DNA of 64,000 bases, from positions 323,655 to 387,654 of the forward strand of contig WTPW01000360.1 of the NCBI GenBank assembly GCA_009809945.1, read 5' to 3'. How positions within the stretch are numbered: position 1 is the stretch's first letter; each line of letters begins with the position of its first letter. Shown one piece after another: positions 48,891 to 59,859 of the stretch. The notes under the pieces are model-generated. The model was not told the origin of the DNA. It saw nothing but the letters and a program-made list of their open reading frames with translations, and ran no database searches. The DNA is from Gigaspora margarita. Its lineage: Eukaryota; Glomeromycota; Glomeromycetes; Diversisporales; Gigasporaceae. Both the position numbers and the translations under genes were made by a program.

Positions 48891-49890
48891 TTGAGTTTCA
48901 TTCATTATAGCATTTTGAATCTTTGAAATTGGATTAACTGCGATGTGGATAACGTTAATAATATGTGTTAGTGAGTCATATAGTGTATTGCCAAAATAGT
49001 AAGGTTTATAACAATATCATGATGGAAACTATAAAAATTCTAATTCAAACTATTTAATCCTAACCCCGTATTGTGATATTACTCAAGTTTTGTATAATTT
49101 TAAACAGTAATTCATAATAGAAACCACAAAAATTTGATCAAACTCAACCTTAAAATGCATTATTTGTTAAATAGGTTTGTAACTGAATTTTTTTATAGTA
49201 ATTCATGATAGAAATTACAGTGATTCTAATACAAAATAATTTACCTTTTCATTGCTACTAGAATAGGACCCCGAAATATACATAGATAGGTCAGGTTAAT
49301 TATATAATTACTAAAAAAGAAAAGATCTGCAGAAAAAGCTTCAAAAATAAGCAAAAAATTACTATAAATAGAAATAATCTGCATAAAAAAACCTCAAAAA
49401 TAAGCAAACTCATATCTGACCTATCTATGTATATTTCAGGGTCCTACTAGAATAGTAAGTTCTGTAGCGAAATTTAAAAAATCAAATTTCATTCATTATA
49501 AGAACTTCGTATCTTTGAAATTAAAGATATGGATAAAATTAATGTATTAGTAAGTTACATACTATGTATCGCCAGAATAGTAAGGTTTATAACAGTAATA
49601 CATAATAGAAACCATAATAATTCTAACACAAACTAATTAAACTCTAATACTGTATTGTGATTATTAGAATAGTTCACAAGTTTTATATAAGAATTTGTGA
49701 TAGAATTCATGATATAAACCAATGTATTATCTATTGCATAGGTTTGTAGCAGAATTTATTTATAGTAATTCATGATAGAAATTACATAATTCTAATACAA
49801 AATAATTTTTTATTATTATAAAATAGCGAGTTCTATAGCAGAATTTTCAATAATCAAGTTTCATTCATTATAGGCACTTTGTATTGTAAA
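48885..49890. repeat. Tandem repeat of ~390 bp units
   Basis: TTTCATTCATTATAG, CTTTGAAATT, AGTAAGGTTTATAACA, AGAAACCA and CTGTATTGTGAT-like text recur at about 48890-49250 and 49485-49830, with a third partial start at about 49855. A MITE (49266-49444) has inserted between the units. Confidence 0.6.
49266..49444. mobile_element. 179 bp MITE with ~10 bp target duplication
   Basis: GGACCCCGAAATATACATAG on the left opposes an inverted GGACCCTGAAATATACATAG. TACTAGAATA flanks both ends (49256-49265, 49445-49454). A 9-10 bp duplication would suit a Mutator-like family, but the boundary is ambiguous by 1-2 bp. Confidence 0.75.
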
Positions 49891-51884
49891 GGGCACTAGC
49901 GGTGCCCCACAAACACTTGTAACTTTATAAAATTAAAAATTTAGTTTATTAAATAAAAAATTAATTTTTACTATAAAAAAATAATTTTATTAATTTTTTT
50001 TATATTACTAGCTTCATACTAGTATAATATTACATAATTTGTATAGTACCAGACAGCATAAACCATCTATTTTTTTTAAAGCGCCAAATTTGAGAATTTT
50101 ATAATAATTCTGCTTGGTTAATTTTTGTATATCAAAATTATGATTGGTTAAAAATATAAAAATGATTTTTTATATAATAAGCACCAAATTTTGAATTTTA
50201 TACTGTATTTAGTAATTTTTAATAATAAATATTAACCAATCAAATCGCGAGCACAGGATCAAGCATCAATCTGATTGGTCGATTGTCCTGCGCCAAATTT
50301 CTACTTTACTATAAAAGTTGATAAACTTTAAACCCTTATAACTTCTTTAAAAAGCAAGATATCAAAAATCTGTCTTATAGATTTGTAGTTTAGGTTACAA
50401 ATAAAAAATTTGTAAGAGGGATTTTTAAAATAATTACTTGTTGTGAAGTTATTAGCCTTTAAACAATGCTAAAAAAATGGATAGTTTTTGCTATCTGGTA
50501 CTGTATTACTTTAATTATTTTAAAACTACTGTATAGAATTTTATAATTTTATTTATTTAAAATCCTTAGATTTAATAAACTTTTATATAATTTAGCTTGA
50601 TATTATATTTTTTTAGCTTTGTATAAATTTTTAAAAAGTGTCCACAATGCTCTGGTAGCCCCTGTATATAGTCACAAACTTTATATAATTATGCCAAAAT
50701 ATAATACTGTTTATTTATATTAAAAATGCCTCTATATGGTCACAATTATATTATAATTACAATTTTTTTAGAATTTATTAGCTGATTTTAATAATAAAAT
50801 TACTTTTTTACAGTCACATTTTTTATACAATAATAAATGTTGTTTAGGAGAACAGAATATAACTACTATGAAATTTTCATATAAATTAGATAACTTTTTA
50901 TTAGTATTGTTTTTCATTTTACTTATCTGTGAATATAGTTAAAAAATTTGTAATTTTTTTTGTAAAATCATAAAATAAAAATTGTATTAATGAAATTTCA
51001 ATCGATTTACATGAATATTTTAAAATAATATATTTTATTCTCTTAAATAACTTTTTATATTGCATAAAATTGATTTGCTTAGTATTATTTTGCCTTTTAT
51101 ATATAGCAGCAATTAATGCTTGTATATAAAAATTTTTAAAATAAATTTTAAGAATCTTTATATACAATTATTGTTTATTACTATATCTGAAAATCAAAAT
51201 AATACTAAACAAATCAATTTTATGCAATAAGACATGTTGTTTAGAAAAACAAAATATATCTACTCTAAAACTTTATATAAATTAGCTGATATTTCATTAA
51301 TATAGACTTTTTTACATTTTTATAAAAAAAATTACAAATTTTTTAGTTATATTCATAGTTATATAAAATGAAAAATGGTACTAATAAAGTTATCTGATTT
51401 GTATAAAAAAATAATCACTGATATTTTATTGATTATATTAAAGATTCCAAAAAAAAAATAAAATATGATTGCCTAATTATTTTTTGTACATAAATATTTT
51501 AAATTCTTGTTGCATATTATTTTTTGTACATAAAATTTTAATTCTTGTTGCATATTATTTTTCTGTGCAATTATTTAAATTAATTTTAAATGCACACATG
51601 TGCATTTACTTTTCTAGGTTTTAATGCACAAAAAATAGTACTTGCACATGTGCAACTTGTGCAAGCCAATTTTAAACACTGTGCCCAGGCTTTAATAATT
51701 AATAAATCTATCTAAAAAATATATAACTATATATTTTTTTAGGTGCTAAACACATTCTAGTTAAATTAAAATAGGTTATTTTAATAAAATTTTAAGTATT
51801 TTATTTTATTTAATTGTTTAAAATTGCCCAAAATTGACCAAATCATTGTCCAAAGCTGTCTTATGACAACACTGCTACTATATA

Positions 51885-52068
51885 CAGTCTAACCCCACTA
51901 TATTCACACTGTCTGGCAGAAACTTGATATGACTATAGTGAGAAAAACATAATAATAGTCACATTATGTGATTATAGCAAGAGTTAATTTTATATTACTG
52001 CAAATGATTGGTATATAGTCTCAAGAAAATGTGACTATTTCAGATGTGACTATAGCAGGGTTAGACTA
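51885..52068. mobile_element. 184 bp TA-type MITE (CAGTCTAACCC ends)
   Basis: Left CAGTCTAACCCCACTATATT and right, inverted, TAGTCTAACCCTGCTATAGT are flanked by TA, as in pogo-type MITEs. GTGACTAT/ATAGTCAC repeats fill the interior. Confidence 0.75.
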
Positions 52069-52583
52069 TATAAGTAATCATGTTTCAGACATTTTTAAGT
52101 GGCTTTTAAAGCTTTTACTTCTTGTATATGTGGTTTGTTTATACCAGACTAATCCAGAATGATCAAAATTACATTCTCTAATTGGTTAATTTTCATGTGC
52201 CATGTCACATTATTGCAAAAGTGTCCAGACCCCTGGTGGGTTTCAATTTATATAGTCACTATACTAATATGTATCAAGTATTCATGAACACATATAAATA
52301 GTAAGTGTACAGGTTTATCTATATTCAAAAAAAACAAAAAAGATAGTGTTTATGATTGAAGCCAGTAATAGATAAATGAATATTAAAAGATTAAATTCAT
52401 ATACATACTCATTCTTGCCAAGCAAGTGATTAAACTTATACAATTTGCACAGCCTGTAATTTGAAAATAGTGACAATTTAAAAAACATATATCATTTTCT
52501 TATCACATGAACAAAATGATTGGTTAAAAATGAACAGGACACTTGTGACAGATGATAATTTTATAATAATATGAGATTCTTAT

Positions 52584-52868
52584 TAGGGTTCTGCAATTTG
52601 ATTTGATATTCAAATATTTGAATCAAATATTTGATCAAATTTAAATTCAAATTTGACAATATTTGATTTGATCAAATTCAAATATGGTCAAATTTGATTT
52701 GATTTGACAAATATTTGATTTGATTTGAAATTACTATTAAAAATTCAAATTCAAATCAAATTCAAATTCAAATCTTTGAATCAAATCAAATTCAAATCAG
52801 GGTCAATTTGATTTGATCAAATTCAAATTGGACCAATATTTGATTTGATTTGAATTTGAGGAACCCTA
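52584..52868. mobile_element. hAT-like MITE of reiterated TTTGATTTGA
   Basis: Ends TAGGGTTC and GGAACCCTA. ATTCTTAT is duplicated exactly on both sides (52576-52583, 52869-52876). Almost the whole interior is TTTGATTTGA, ATTTGAATCAAAT and the like, on both strands. Confidence 0.85.
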
Positions 52869-53075
52869 ATTCTTATGTTTTCTTTACTCATTAGTCTCAA
52901 ATTAAGTTTCACACATATTATGCACATCACTGTAATTCAGATTCCAGAATAGTTTTCCCTAAAGAATAATGCCTTGCTAAAATTAGCAGTGACTTCAGCA
53001 ATTGGGATATAACTCGAAAAGTTCTTTTGGAAAATAATGCATAACATTTAATCAACCAGAATTCATAATGGATAG

Positions 53076-53419
53076 ATGGAGTGTTCCCAACTAAAAGGGC
53101 CCATTTTTACATATACTTTATTTTGAGATATTTGAATTTAATTGTTTGTTTTGATTTTTGGACTGATCTGGGATTAATCAAATTTCACGATTTTGATTGG
53201 TTAAAGACGGTAGGTGACTATCGGGTAATCTCGTGGCATGTTGGCTTTACGCATCCTCATGCAATTTTTCTTTTTATAATATCTTGATTTTTTATTATGC
53301 AAATCGACCTTCATTTATAATTAAAAAATGTCAATCATGTCAAAATTTATATGAATCTAACAAAAACTCAATTTTCAAAAAATTGTAAAAATGGGCCCTT
53401 TTAGTTGGGAACACTCCAT
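53076..53419. mobile_element. 344 bp MITE with long perfect TIRs
   Basis: ATGGAGTGTTCCCAACTAAA continuing in AGGGCCCATTTTTACA is perfectly inverted at the right end, about 36 bp. The near-perfect ends suggest recent movement. A 68-codon frame inside is not supported as a gene. Confidence 0.8.
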
Positions 53420-53621
53420 ATTTGAGTTTTATATTAACAGGGTTAGGAAGGAAATATAAAAAAAAATAAAAATAAAATAAAAGAATTTTTATCACCTTAA
53501 TTGGCTCTTGGAAACTTAATCCTCACATTCATGTGACATAAATGTACGTACTGTACATACGTATGTGCGTCAAAGTCATGAGCTATGAGTATTTATTATT
53601 TATAAGTATATACATATGTAT

Positions 53622-53865
53622 GCAGGGCTAGCCATAAAGGGTACATTTGCATTCCCACCATTTCACAGTTTCATCATATATATTAATACAGATTATCTAT
53701 AGATAATTATCTGAAATTAAAGTAACTATCCAGATAGATTATCTGTTGAACAAAATCATTATCTGTTATCTGTATTATCGGATAAAAGTTCTAACAGATC
53801 CGAACATTATTTATACCAACAATTGGCAACTTCAAACACGACATATACATTAATAGACTACTGAC
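53622..53865. mobile_element. Truncated hAT-like element, GATTATCT motif
   Basis: It starts CAGGGCTAGCCATAAAGGG and reiterates GATTATCT/AGATAATTATCTG (53690-53790). No right terminus is seen; the duplication breakpoint follows at about 53865. Confidence 0.45.
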
Positions 53866-54714
53866 ATGTACGGGTCAGTTTCTTAATGGTTCATGAGTCA
53901 AAAATTGGGTCAAATAGTATGAACGTAGAAAATTAATAAACTCGGATTACGAGTATGGTCGAAGAAAATTTTTGGTACAAACTCCGAAAAGATCCGATTT
54001 AAATATTTGTCAAAATTTTGGTATATGTAGATATGTTACGGGCAAACGTCACAAGATTTTCATATGATCCACATGACCCGTTGATCCGGCTCATAATCCG
54101 GGTCGACATTTGACCCGTCGGGGCGACGTTTGACCCGTCGAGTCGTTAATTTCCAACCTGGGTAATACCTCTAGCGCTAGTTGTACTTATGGAGGTTTCT
54201 CTATATGAAATGCATTAATAGAAAGTATGTACGCTGGCGGCGGGTCAATCTGCAGAGAGTCGGTTATACATTTTATAGCACTGTAATCCCTTATATATGC
54301 AAGGGCTATAAATGTTTACAGATTTTCACACATTATTCAGAATTAATGATTGGAGTCTGATTTCGAGATAAGCAATCTATATACATCAGAAAAATACTCC
54401 TATTTCATTTCTTATTTTGGAATTTCAAAATAGAAATATAATTCTTTTTTTTAACTCATTTATTTTCGAAATAATTTTATTATGAATCACCCTATATATG
54501 CTCGTGATTGTAATTTTGTAAATGAAAAATTTGTGAAATGAAAGCACATCAAATCATTTAAGAGTATTTTATATTATTAATTCCTGTTCACTATGGCAAG
54601 ATCACAGGTGATTATTATTACTAAACTCTCTCATTCATAGTTTATTTATTTTATCTAATTTATCCAAAAATTACAACATTAGTGAAATCTAAGCTGTCAA
54701 AGTTATTAAAAGGA

Positions 54715-54835
54715 TTTTATTTATTCATTTATTTGATTTTTTATTTACTTATTTTATTTATTTATTTATTTATTGTTATTTATTTATTTATTTATTTTTT
54801 ATTACTTATTTTATTTATTATTTATTTCTTTAATT
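54715..54835. repeat. TTTA microsatellite
   Basis: TTTA/TTAT repeats equivalent to the tract at 3610-3735 in copy A. Confidence 0.8.
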
Positions 54836-55250
54836 AGGCACGCTTATAAAAATTAAACGGACAATTATCGGTCACTAATTTATTACGTACATAATCTTTT
54901 TTATTTCTTCAAATAGAAGACAGATTTAAACAGTTGATACTGTTTAAATATACTATCCTCTAACCCAAATACTAACCCTCATTTAGGCTGAGTGTTTAAT
55001 AATATGATATGATTATCACAAAGATATTATCTGAATTAAGCTTGCCGGTTAAGTAATAGTCGGTGAATTAAGTTTCGATGAATTAGTTTCGGTGTAATAA
55101 TTTCGTAATTTGTAATTAAACGTCTGTAAAACAAATTTGTCAGTGAAGTGATTGTTGGTGAAATGTTGTGTCTACAAAGGGAGCATCGATGAAGTCAGAT
55201 TTGGATTTATTTTATATAAATTAAGCTCATGAGATGAAATTCATTAATAT

Positions 55251-55345
55251 GAGTGCTGCTAGGAGAAAAAGGCCGTTCGGATTTCGAATATGTCAAAATC
55301 AATATACTTGAAAATCCAAACCGTCTTTTTCCCTTAGCAGCACTC
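55251..55345. mobile_element. 95 bp MITE with paralogous empty site
   Basis: GAGTGCTGCTAGGAGAAAAA on the left mirrors the right end (inverted GAGTGCTGCTAAGGGAAAAA). ATAT flanks both sides. Copy A (about 3940-3960) reads CATTAATATAGTAAAATTTT without it, so it inserted after the duplication. Confidence 0.9.
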
Positions 55346-55608
55346 ATATAAGTAAAAGTTTTCCTTTTCTTTATCATATAATAAAGTTCATTTTAGGAAA
55401 AGAAAATTGAAAATGTAAAGATTAACAAAATAATAAAATTTTATGAAAATATATAAAAATATAAAATTTGGCAGTTTAAGTTTTCATATTCTATAGCCTT
55501 GCATTAATCTTACATTAGAAGGCACGATAGAAATAATCATTTTTATAACTTGATAAAAAAAAAAAACAATATAATTAATCTTTTAACAATAATATAATTT
55601 CGCATAAG

Positions 55609-57028
55609 ATGAAGAAAATTTTCACTATTCTTCTAATCTTGGCCATAGTGGGCTTAGGATTGGCATATAAAAAAAGGCCTCTTGGTGATGAACCTAGAAC
55701 ATTGACTTCTACAAATACATTGCCGCCTACATTGCCACCTACAGATAAACCTGGTCCTACAGGTACAGATAAACCTGGTCCTACAGGTACAGATAAACCT
55801 GGTCCTACAGGTACAGATAAACCTGGTCCTACAGGTACAGATAAACCTGGNNNNNNNNNNNNNNNNNNNNNNNNNNNNNNNNNNNNNNNNNNNNNNNNNN
55901 NNNNNNNNNNNNNNNNNNNNNNNNNNNNNNNNNNNNNNNNNNNNNNNNNNNNNNNNNNNNNTACAGATAAACCTGGTCCTACAGGTACAAATACATTGCC
56001 GCCTACAGATAAACCTGGTCCTACAGGTACAAATACATTGCCGCCTACAGATAAACCTGGTCCTGCAGGTACAAATACATTGCCGCCTACAGATAAACCT
56101 GGTCCTACAAATACATTGCAACCTACAAATACAAATACGTTACCACCATTACCTACATCTACATCAGACCCAGCAATATTTAAAAATTTGACTAAAGGAT
56201 GTAAAACTGCAATTACTAATTTCTATACAGACCCAGAAATTACTAAATGTTTACCATCTAAGGATCTTCTTGTTCTGTTAAGCGCTATAACTGATCCTGA
56301 TCCCACCAAAAAATTAACGGCTTTGAGCCAGTTCGGTGGTTCTGTCTGTTCACGTATTTATCTCATTTTAATTAATAATCGCTATTTGATAAAAAAAAAA
56401 AAAATTCAGTTAATTAATTAATTCATTAATTATGTAATTTTTAGTCCCACGTTGTAACGACGTTGCAATTAGCAAAGCAAAAGACAGTATTAAACAAGGT
56501 TGTCTTGAAGATGATGTTGAGAAGAAACATGACATTGTAGCAACAACTGCACTTATTGGCACCGCATTATACACGCCAATCATAGAATCGTTATGTTTCA
56601 TAGTTAGTCCAAATGATCCAGGTTTCTGCTTTGCCGATTCTTTAGCAAGAATTGTTAATTTACCACAACCATTTAAAACACCAGTTTTTGATAACTTTAC
56701 TGATAAAGTTGTTTTTGGTACACCTACTGCTTTTTGCACCGATTGCAATCACAGAATATCCCAAGAAGTTTTTAATTTCATTTCCGATCCACAACATTCT
56801 GATGTCATAGCTATTTTAGGTTCAATTGGTATCAGTCAAGCAAACTTAACTCAATTCCAACAAATTATTATGATTAAATGTGGGTTCGAATTCTTAACGA
56901 ATAATGGTACATTCCCAGGTCTCTGTCCTCAATCATCTCAATTAAAGAGTAGGCCTAGATTAGGTAAAAGTTTAAAACTTTCTGGAGGAAAAAATCAAAT
57001 TGAGATCAAAAAAAAACCCCAAAATTGA
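55609..57028 (+). CDS. Secreted Pro/Thr-repeat Cys-rich protein, copy B (intact)
   Basis: Exon 1 is 55609-56353, a 91 bp GT-AG intron 56354-56444, and exon 2 56445-57028. The total is 1329 nt, or 442 residues, in frame across the join (C|TC, Leu). Residues 1-19 (MKKIFTILLILAIVGLGLA) are a signal peptide. Next comes a repeat tract of TDKPGPTG units and then TNTLPPTDKPGP units (about 35-185), a likely O-glycosylated stalk. The C-terminal domain has regularly spaced Cys (GCKTA, TKCLP, GSVC, PRCN, GCLEDD, ESLCF, GFCFAD, AFCTDC, IKCGFEF, GLCP), probably in disulfides. The tail is basic. The assembly gap 55851-55961 (111 N) falls in the repeat and keeps the frame only nominally. The upstream region matches copy A. 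No family is recognised; a secreted surface or effector-like role is inference. Confidence 0.85.
55735..56130 (+). repeat. Coding minisatellite with assembly gap
   Basis: A 24 bp unit GGTCCTACAGGTACAGATAA+ACCT (GPTGTDKP) and a longer variant with ACAAATACATTGCCGCCT (TNTLPP) repeat in tandem. N positions at 55851-55961 mark collapsed or unresolved units, so the true copy number is unknown. Confidence 0.9.
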
Positions 57029-58199
57029 ATTACTAAAATTAAACCAACTTAATAGTAATTTACAATGGCAAGATTTTTTATAAAATATAATAATTAATAC
57101 GTAATAACTACTAATATATACTTAATAATAATATATATAAAAATTTCAGATATAATGTTATTGTTCTTTTCAATTTAAGTTTAGCTATGTGTGGTTTTTT
57201 TTTTAGATAAACCAGAAAGTTAAGTGATCAAAACCTAATTAGTTGTTATTAAACCTATTTATATTTCTGTTCTTGTTTATTATTATTCCCCTTCAAACCT
57301 CTATTTTCTTAATAAATTAAATTAATATGAAAGTTTAAAAAGCTGATTCCATCGTGGCTATGTAATATCAATATAAAGAGCACAAAATGTAAAGAAAAAC
57401 ATTATTTTCAATCCCCAGAGTACAAGATTGAATTTATTATGCACAGTTCACGTACATATGTGTATTACATATTATTTAACCCATAACTTAATTGTTGTTT
57501 ATTAAGAAATGTCAAAATAAATAAGGACTTGCACAAGTCTAACAATTTTTACTGCCCTTCAAAGTCTGTAAGGTAAAAAATTAAAAATGTTTGGCCAAGT
57601 TTTATTAAGTATTTGACACGGTCAATCTAAAATTTACTATGTTTTGAAAATGGTTTAATTTTGATCTGGTGACAAACCAACAATCGGTGATATGGAATTT
57701 GGCAGAAATCCAGGCATGTATAACCAATGTATAAGATTTGGGACCGAAGAAAAGGCGTGTTAGGTTTGGCGAGTGGTTAAATGAGTGAATGAATTTTATG
57801 ATAGCGTATGAGATTGTAACTTAAAGAAGCTTTTATTATTTAGCGAAACAGGATCTCTTTTACAAAATGGCCTTATAATAAGTTGTAATCTACTTTTACA
57901 TGCTAGAATAGGCCTTATCGCAAAGATTTTTTTAATTATTCTAATTCCTCCTATCCGCATATTTGCCCTTTTTGCACAGTTGGTTTGAACTCATTTGCCG
58001 AATCTGCCGAATTGATTGAATTTCCGGTGAACTGCCATAAGGTCACATTTCCAGTTTCACCCTGCTTATGTAATATAACATCTGTCAACCATTTGACAAT
58101 ACGTAGATTCTATAAATACCAGTACAATCATGTAGAGGATCAACCTTTTGGGTACGCTATCTTTTTTCCAGTTTTAGAAGGTATTATGGTATAGTTCAA

Positions 58200-58980
58200 G
58201 ATGATAAGAACATATTTTTCGCTATGTAATTTTAATTTACATGCGGTTTAATAATCTGTTTTAGTATCAGATGATGAGCTTTAGTGTATTTTGTGGCTAT
58301 TGTTCTGATCATTTAGGTCGATTTCAAATTGACCTAAGTCATAAATTTTGAAACGACGTATATACATTATTTCTCAAAATTAAAAGATAAAATTATATGA
58401 CCAAGTGATAAAATTATACGACCATTAATAATATTACTTATATCGTAAACGTTTATTTGTATAAATAAATAGTCATAAAAATTTACATAAAAAATTTTAT
58501 ATAAAAAAAAATCCAAAAAAATCAAAGTTATATTAAAAATTTGCTTTATAAATTGAAATAAAAAAAATCGCATAATCAATAAAAAAAAGCGCAACGGTAA
58601 AAAATTCGCATGATTAAAAAATTTGAACAATTTTTACATTACCACATAGAACGCACTCACATCGTCTTGTACATAGTAAATTACTTCTTTTGAGCCTACG
58701 ATTCCTTTTTTTCTTGCAAAGTGTAATGTCAGTTTTCACTTGAATTAACATCCGAACTGACGATTTCAATAATTTCCAGGGTTAATGTGCTTTTAAAACA
58801 CTCTATTCATGAATGGCATCATCAACTACTGGTTTACAAAATAAAACAATACCACATATAAATCTTTTTAATTGCATGTTAAAATTTTATTATCATTAAA
58901 AAAAAAGCATAATAAGCATAGTACAATTTTCACCAGGTTTTTGTCTTGACTATTTTGTCTTGACTAGCGTGCTTCGTTAC
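58200..58980. other. Gene-free stretch after copy B
   Basis: AT-rich DNA without a supported gene. The minus-strand 87-codon frame (58630-58367) is Phe/Ile-rich and probably chance. Confidence 0.4.
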
Positions 58981-58986
58981 TTGGTG

Positions 58987-59850
58987 TAGTGTTTGGATCC
59001 GTGGAGGTATCTATCCGGATATCCGGATCTTAATTTTAGTTGACGGATAGGATTTGACGGATATCCGGATAGGACTTGGTAATATCCGGATAATATCCGG
59101 ATAATATCCGGATACTATCCGGATACTATCCGGATACTATCCGGATACCATCCGGATACAGACTTAAAAAAAGGTACGGATATCCGGATTTATAAAAATG
59201 ATGACGGATGGTCAAAAAAGTATCCGGTGTGAGACCGGAAACGTGACCTGTAGCCCCTGCCCCTGCAGTCCCTACATCGACATATGTATAGACCCCTTTT
59301 GGCATACCGACACGTGCCTCGTGACCCCGGGTATCTCTTATTTTGGGTTTGCCGGCAGGATACCTCGGATCGTTGTGATCAAAGGGATCATAATGATACT
59401 TATGATCATAATGATACTTAATGATACTTATCATAATGATACTTATGATCCTAATGATACTTATGATCATAATGATCGTTATTATCAATGCGAATGTAAA
59501 CAGTTAATGAAATAGTTATAAATAAAGGCCTTTGAGCCTTTGGGAACGACATTCCCACTTTGCTTAAATAACTCACATATAATATTATAAACGTTCCTTT
59601 ATTATCTTTAATAAATAATACAAGTACATAGTAGATACATAATAAACTCGTATACATTTGTTAGTTGCTATTACCACGCCTATTTCTGTCTAAACTATCC
59701 CGAAACTCTGCCTAACTACTCGCCAAATCTAACACGCCTCTTTCGACCCGATTTAACCCAACTTTGGCTGCACGAAGCTACTCGTGATCTACATCGACCG
59801 ACCCGCCGATTTTAGGGTTGTCACCGGATTGTATCCGGATCCAATCACTA
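58987..59850. mobile_element. hAT-like element with ATATCCGGAT motif and cargo
   Basis: Ends TAGTGTTTGGATCCG and CGGATCCAATCACTA. ACTTGGTG is duplicated exactly on both sides (58979-58986, 59851-59858). The left 180 bp reiterates TATCCGGATA. Between the ends lies a less AT-rich segment (about 59200-59820) with a GATCATAATGATACTT repeat and text unlike the rest of the window, possibly captured sequence. No transposase is evident. Confidence 0.85.
59380..59485. repeat. GATCATAATGATACTTAT microsatellite
   Basis: About six units of ATAATGATACTTATGATC lie in the cargo of the hAT-like element. Ile-rich frames across it are artefacts. Confidence 0.75.
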
Positions 59851-59859
59851 ACTTGGTGC

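Larger units (their letters stand above)
45471..50664. mobile_element. ~5.2 kb TIR element (CAGGGGGCTA ends)
   Basis: Left CAGGGGGCTATCAAAGCATT and right, inverted, CAGGGGCTACCAGAGCATTG share about 50 bp of inverted similarity (TTGTGGAYACTTTTTAAAAA). TA flanks both sides. The terminal text resembles 19278-22249. It contains at least three younger insertions. Confidence 0.7.
45441..51460. mobile_element. TA-type element with tandem palindromes, outer copy
   Basis: TAGTTGTTCTCCCATATAAT begins it, and its interior resumes after 50665 with TATAGTCACAAACT and the same GTTGTTYAGRAGAACA and TATATAGCARC palindromes seen in 46524-48028. It is split by 45471-50664. The right end is degenerate, so the end coordinate is approximate. 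Confidence 0.5.
45164..51681. mobile_element. hAT-like element with TTGCACA motif, host of a nest
   Basis: It begins CAGTGTTTAAAATTCAG and ends AATTTTAAACACTG. TGTCCAGG and TGCCCAGG (45156-45163, 51682-51689) are an 8 bp target duplication with one change. Both ends reiterate ACTTGCACAWRTG / CACATGTGCA. No transposase is visible. Its length comes from the elements nested within. Confidence 0.8.
45071..51874. mobile_element. hAT MITE, TTGGACAATT-motif family, copy 3, split by a nest
   Basis: The left tip CAGTATTGTATATTTTGGC (45071-45163) and the right part ending GACAACACTG (51682-51874) together match the 270-280 bp family in inverse orientation. CTACTATA flanks both ends (45063-45070, 51875-51882). 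The 6.5 kb between is the element at 45164-51681. Confidence 0.85.
53865..58200 (+). repeat. Segmental duplication, copy B
   Basis: Counterpart of 2925-6350, beginning within the hAT-like MITE (GTACGGGTCAG...AATACCTCTAG at 54172). It has extra sequence at about 55030-55230 and a MITE at 55251-55345 relative to copy A. It carries the intact gene. Confidence 0.85.

Noticed and set aside
53081-53287. 68-residue frame
   Set aside because: Lies wholly inside a 344 bp MITE with perfect ends and starts within the TIR.
55654-56121. 155-residue Cys/Arg-rich frame opposite the secreted-protein gene
   Set aside because: Antisense of the Pro/Thr repeat array, interrupted by N positions; no independent support.
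57985-58194. 69-residue frame after copy B
   Set aside because: The matching region of copy A (about 6240-6350) does not keep the frame, so it is unlikely to be coding.
59126-59515. 105-120 residue frames on both strands
   Set aside because: They depend on the GATCATAATGATACTT and CCGGAT repeats within a mobile element.
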